Assembly (NCBI GenBank): GCA_940746715.1
Contig: CALNWN010000003.1
Location: forward strand, 462,272 to 526,271
DNA from: an uncultured Paraburkholderia sp.
GTDB lineage: Bacteria > Pseudomonadota > Gammaproteobacteria > Burkholderiales > Burkholderiaceae
Length of the DNA stretch: 64,000 nucleotides
Reading direction: 5' to 3'
A program made the translations under genes and the position numbers. Shown here in pieces: positions 61,020-64,000 of the stretch (positions within the stretch are counted from its first letter, which is position 1; each line of letters begins with the position of its first letter). The notes under the pieces are model-generated. The model made no database searches. It was not told the DNA's origin and saw only the letters and a program-made list of their open reading frames with translations.

Positions 61020-62234
61020 CTAGTGGAAGTGCGGCTGGGCCGGCTCGGCATCTTCCGGCATTTCGGCATGGACGATTTCGCCGAGCGGGTCGGCGTACAA
61101 CGGCACGCCGCAGTCATCGCAATATTCGGGCTCGAAGCGGCCAGCATGACGCCGCACGTCGGTCACGCCGGTTTCCTTGAGCAGCGCGACGATTTCCTCG
61201 AGCGGAGCGTCCGGGGCGGCGGTTTCCTGCGGCTCTTGGTCGATGCCGGCCTCTCCGTTTTCGCGGCCGTATAGCGGCCACACGACGCCGTAGATGACGT
61301 CATTGCTGCCGCGGCGCGTGAAGCCGACGCGGTATTCGTCAATGCGACGCTCGCCGAAGCCGGCGACCACCGCGCGCAGGTCCTGCGGCGCTGCGCCAAT
61401 TGTGTCGAACAGATAACGCACGGCGGTCCGCACGGTGTGGGGACGCACGCGTTCGTCAGCGTCACGGCACGCGGAATAGTAGGCATCGGGCAAGAGACAC
61501 TCGAACTCGCAGCCCGGCAGCACGAGCGACAGATTGGCGCCGCCTTGCGTTGCCCACTGCTCGAGACATTGGCCGCGCTCGATACGGTTGCCGTGTTCTT
61601 CTTCCTGCCAGCGAAAGGTCGGCTCGCCGAGCGGCGCGGCGACTACCGCGAGCAGGAAGCGCGGGTCGGCGAGAATCGGCGAGGTTTCCGGCAGTTCGCC
61701 GAAGTTCAGCTTGAGACTGCCGCCGGCCATGGCGGCCTGCGCGAGCTGCTGGGCAATGCGCCAGGTTTCGACGTGATGGCGCGGCAACTGGTCGATGCTG
61801 TACAAAAACGGCGCCATGGCGACGCGCGTATTGGCCGCGAGCACATGAGCCTGCAGATGCGCGCGCAAGGCGTCGGCGGCGTCGGCTTTCAGCGGACCGG
61901 ACGGGATCATGTAGCGGGTCCACGCGAGGACCGGCGCTGCAATCAGCAATGCCTCATACGACGAGCCTTCGTGCTCGATGACGAACGACTCGCTGTGCGT
62001 TTCGGCCATGTCGGCGAGCGCGCCGTAAGCGTCGGGATGATTCTGCTGCAGATGGTCGAGCGCGGCGTCGAGTGTGGTCTGGTTGCCGTTGCGCACGATC
62101 CTGGCTAGCAGCGCGTCGAGTTTCGCTTCCCAGAAGCGGTCCTCGGTACGGCTGCCCGACGCGAAAAGCGCGAGCGAAAGACCGACAAGCTTGTCGGCAT
62201 CGGGGGGGAGACGTTTGGCGATTCGCGAGCGCAT
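61020..62234 (-). CDS. DUF2863 family protein
   Basis: A 404-residue cytosolic-type protein of unknown function that is widespread in Burkholderiales. Recognisable stretches are MRSRIAKRLPPDADKLVGLSL at the N-terminus, AMAPFLYSIDQLPRHHVETWRIAQQ in the middle, and a C-terminal Cys pair in EPEYCDDCGVPLYADPLGE followed by a His-tipped acidic end. The start at 62234 matches the family; the ATG at 62261, preceded by AAGG, is an alternative that adds nine residues. The frame is intact. Confidence 0.82.
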   Translation of the reverse strand: MRSRIAKRLPPDADKLVGLSLALFASGSRTEDRFWEAKLDALLARIVRNGNQTTLDAALDHLQQNHPDAYGALADMAETHSESFVIEHEGSSYEALLIAAPVLAWTRYMIPSGPLKADAADALRAHLQAHVLAANTRVAMAPFLYSIDQLPRHHVETWRIAQQLAQAAMAGGSLKLNFGELPETSPILADPRFLLAVVAAPLGEPTFRWQEEEHGNRIERGQCLEQWATQGGANLSLVLPGCEFECLLPDAYYSACRDADERVRPHTVRTAVRYLFDTIGAAPQDLRAVVAGFGERRIDEYRVGFTRRGSNDVIYGVVWPLYGRENGEAGIDQEPQETAAPDAPLEEIVALLKETGVTDVRRHAGRFEPEYCDDCGVPLYADPLGEIVHAEMPEDAEPAQPHFH

Positions 62235-62504
62235 AAATCCGGAAGGTTGGGGTGTGCACATAACCTTATATTCTAGTCGTTTCCGGGGCGCCATATTGTT
62301 TGGCGCGCAACGCCGGATCGATTAGGACGTTTCAACACCAAAAATCAGACTGGTGGCGTAGGTCGGACGAACTTCGTGTCCCGACTTCGTCAAATAATAT
62401 AAGACGACAGGTAGGCAGAAGTCGCTTCTATATACTGAGCGCTTTTTACGGGCGCTAGGGCGGCGTCCGGCCTTGCCGCCACGGTCTGGCGCAACAGGAG
62501 ATTC

Positions 62505-63626
62505 ATGGTGAAATCCGACCAATTGATTGAACGTCTGGCCGCGGTGTTCGCGCTGATTATCCTGGTGGGCGGCTCCTTGCTGGTCCTCGCTCCGTTCACC
62601 ACGGCTTTGCTGTGGGGTGCGATCCTCAGCTATAGCTCCTGGGGGTTTTACCGGAGGCTGACCGCGGCAGTCGGCGGCAGGCGCAAATGGGCCGCAACGT
62701 TGATCGTGTTGATCATTCTGATCGTGGTGCTCGGGCCGTTCGTCTACGCGGGCTTTGCGTTTGGCGCGCACGTCCATGACATCGTGGCGCTTGTTCAAAG
62801 GCTGTTCGAAGCCGGGTTGCCGGATCTGCCGCCCTGGGTGGCGCGAATTCCCATGGTTGGTTCGAGCATCGAAAGTTTCTGGGAGACGCTGACAAGCAGC
62901 AATTCCGAGTTGATCGCGCAGTTGCGCACACTGGCCGCGCCAGCCGGCAAGTGGATTCTTTCTGCGGCGATTGCCGTCACGCACGGTCTTGGCCTGCTCG
63001 CGTTAAGTATCGTGCTGGCCTTTTTCTTTTACACCGGAGGCGAGGGCGCGGGCGCGTGGCTGAACGCGGGCATGCGGCGCATCGCCGGTGAGCGCGCCGA
63101 TTATCTGCTCGCGCTGGCAGGCAGCACTGTCAAGGGTGTGGTCTACGGAATCCTTGGCACTGCGCTTGTCCAGGGAATTCTGGCGGGGTTTGGCTGCTGG
63201 ATCGCTGGCGTGCCGGCGCCTGCATTACTGGGGCTCGCGACGTTTTTTCTCTCGGTGATACCAGGCGGCCCGGTAATCGTATGGTTGCCCGCGGCCATCT
63301 GGCTCTATAACGGCGGGGGCGACCGGCTGGGCCATCTTTCTCGTCGTGTGGGGCGTGCTGGTGGTCGGCATGTCGGACAATGTGATCAAGCCGATCCTCA
63401 TCGGGAAAATAGCGACATGCCGTTGATTCTCGTCATGTCGGGAATTCTCGGCGGCGCGTTCGCGTTTGGCTTCCTCGGGGTGTTCATCGGACCGACGTTG
63501 CTGGCGGTTGCGTACACGGTGCCGCACGACTGGACCATCGGAGGAGCGCCTGCTGCAGGTTCATTGACACCGGACGTTAAACTGCCTGTTGGCGGAGAAA
63601 TAGGGCGTATCGAAAAGGCGCCTTGA
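62505..63626 (+). CDS. AI-2E family transporter with a frame-scrambled segment
   Basis: An inner-membrane permease of the YdiK/TqsA (AI-2E) family, 373 residues with about eight helices. The N-terminal half (LIERLAAVFALIILVGGSLLVLAPF) and the C-terminal end (NSDMPLILVMSGILGGAFAFGFLGVFIGP) are in the same frame. Residues of about 272-301 (DRLGHLSRRVGRAGGRHVGQ) are out of frame. One base earlier the DNA reads ATGWAIFLVVWGVLVVGMSDNVIKPILIG, the family sequence. An extra G near 63316 and a missing A near 63406 compensate for each other. A membrane helix is lost, so function is doubtful. Confidence 0.88.
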   Translation: MVKSDQLIERLAAVFALIILVGGSLLVLAPFTTALLWGAILSYSSWGFYRRLTAAVGGRRKWAATLIVLIILIVVLGPFVYAGFAFGAHVHDIVALVQRLFEAGLPDLPPWVARIPMVGSSIESFWETLTSSNSELIAQLRTLAAPAGKWILSAAIAVTHGLGLLALSIVLAFFFYTGGEGAGAWLNAGMRRIAGERADYLLALAGSTVKGVVYGILGTALVQGILAGFGCWIAGVPAPALLGLATFFLSVIPGGPVIVWLPAAIWLYNGGGDRLGHLSRRVGRAGGRHVGQCDQADPHRENSDMPLILVMSGILGGAFAFGFLGVFIGPTLLAVAYTVPHDWTIGGAPAAGSLTPDVKLPVGGEIGRIEKAP

Positions 63627-63776
63627 ATAAATGCGGATTGGGGCTTGCAACCCGTCGCCGGGGTCGCTAGAATCTCGCTCTTTCGTGCTCCGGACGCCGG
63701 GGCACGGGAAGCGGGAGAGCCAGTAGTGGCAAGGCTTCCGGCGGTGGCAGCAGGTTCAGTCAGTAACAAAAACCTG

Positions 63777-63805
63777 TTGACGGCGCGGCGGAAGTTCTTC
63801 ATAAT
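63777..63805 (+). promoter_or_regulatory. Predicted rRNA operon promoter
   Basis: TTGACG and CATAAT are 17 bases apart. The downstream leader looks like that of a Burkholderia rrn operon. Confidence 0.75.
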
Positions 63806-64000
63806 CCTGCTGCTGATGCAGCGACGCAGAACGAAGCGGTGCCGCGTGGTTGGAATCAGGCGCTGCGGAGTATGCGAACCGATCTTTAAAAACTAACAGC
63901 CGATAAGTGTGGGCGCTTGATGCACGACGCTCTCCGGGGTCTGGCGGTAAAGCGAAAGTATCAAGTCTCACACAGTAATGAAAGGAAGGTTGCCTGACTC
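63806..64000 (+). promoter_or_regulatory. Leader of a ribosomal RNA operon (16S beyond the edge)
   Basis: The sequence includes a boxA-like CGATCTTTAAAAAC at about 63880-63893 (antitermination) and ends in AGTAATGAAAGGAAGGTTG-type sequence that I associate with the region just ahead of 16S in Burkholderia. The 16S gene itself is not in the window. The remaining spacer from 63627 to 63776 shows no gene. Confidence 0.7.

Overview
The window looks like chromosomal DNA of a Burkholderia/Paraburkholderia-type betaproteobacterium. The evidence is the high GC content, the gene order ilvB-ilvH-ilvC-psd-pssA-leuA, the rpsO-pnp pair, and the tpiA-secG-tRNA-Leu(GAG)-nuoABCDEFGHIJKLMN block followed by DUF2818 and a Nudix gene. 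The last ~230 bases resemble the promoter and leader of a ribosomal RNA operon whose 16S gene would start just past the right edge. No phage, insertion sequence, integrase or CRISPR array was seen.

Layout. 0.1-7.7 kb (mostly minus strand): an SDR oxidoreductase, a broken LOG-family gene, a TetR regulator, diacylglycerol kinase, a frameshifted GT4 glycosyltransferase, a metallophosphoesterase, and an overlapping ECF sigma/DUF3619/DUF3106/RDD cluster. 7.7-15.4 kb: branched-chain amino acid synthesis (ilvBHC intact, leuA heavily damaged) around the phosphatidylethanolamine genes psd and pssA. 15.4-20 kb: a SulP transporter and beta-carbonic anhydrase (both broken), an OmlA/BamE-like lipoprotein, and a decayed amino-acid-type ABC substrate-binding protein. 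20-26 kb: rpsO, pnp, a quinone oxidoreductase, tpiA, secG and tRNA-Leu. 26-42.2 kb: the complete 14-gene complex I operon with DUF2818 and a Nudix hydrolase. 42.4-54.3 kb: a broken toxin-antitoxin-like pair under a 44-bp perfect palindrome, then two facing acyl-CoA catabolism clusters in which most genes are frameshifted or carry internal deletions. 54.4-63.6 kb: a methionine-type aminotransferase, a shortened PIN protein, broken yaaA, an M14 peptidase, a BspC-like secreted protein, a broken COG3235 membrane protein, a broken LuxR-type regulator, a DUF2863 protein and an AI-2E family permease with a scrambled segment.

The most striking feature is selective gene decay. About 20 genes carry frameshifts, nonsense codons or inferred in-frame deletions. 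The ~22 kb of core genes (ilvBHC, psd, pssA, rpsO, pnp, tpiA, secG, nuoA-N) show none. This is what early genome reduction looks like, as in host-restricted Burkholderia such as leaf-nodule symbionts; that assignment is an inference. Random sequencing error would be expected to hit the core genes too, but raw reads are needed to settle it. The lesions are mainly 1-2 nt deletions, short tandem duplications (+2, +4) and in-frame deletions, one of which appears to have fused a kinase-like gene to an acyl-CoA dehydrogenase. Degenerate tandem repeats of about 12 nt in several spacers fit a slippage-prone background.
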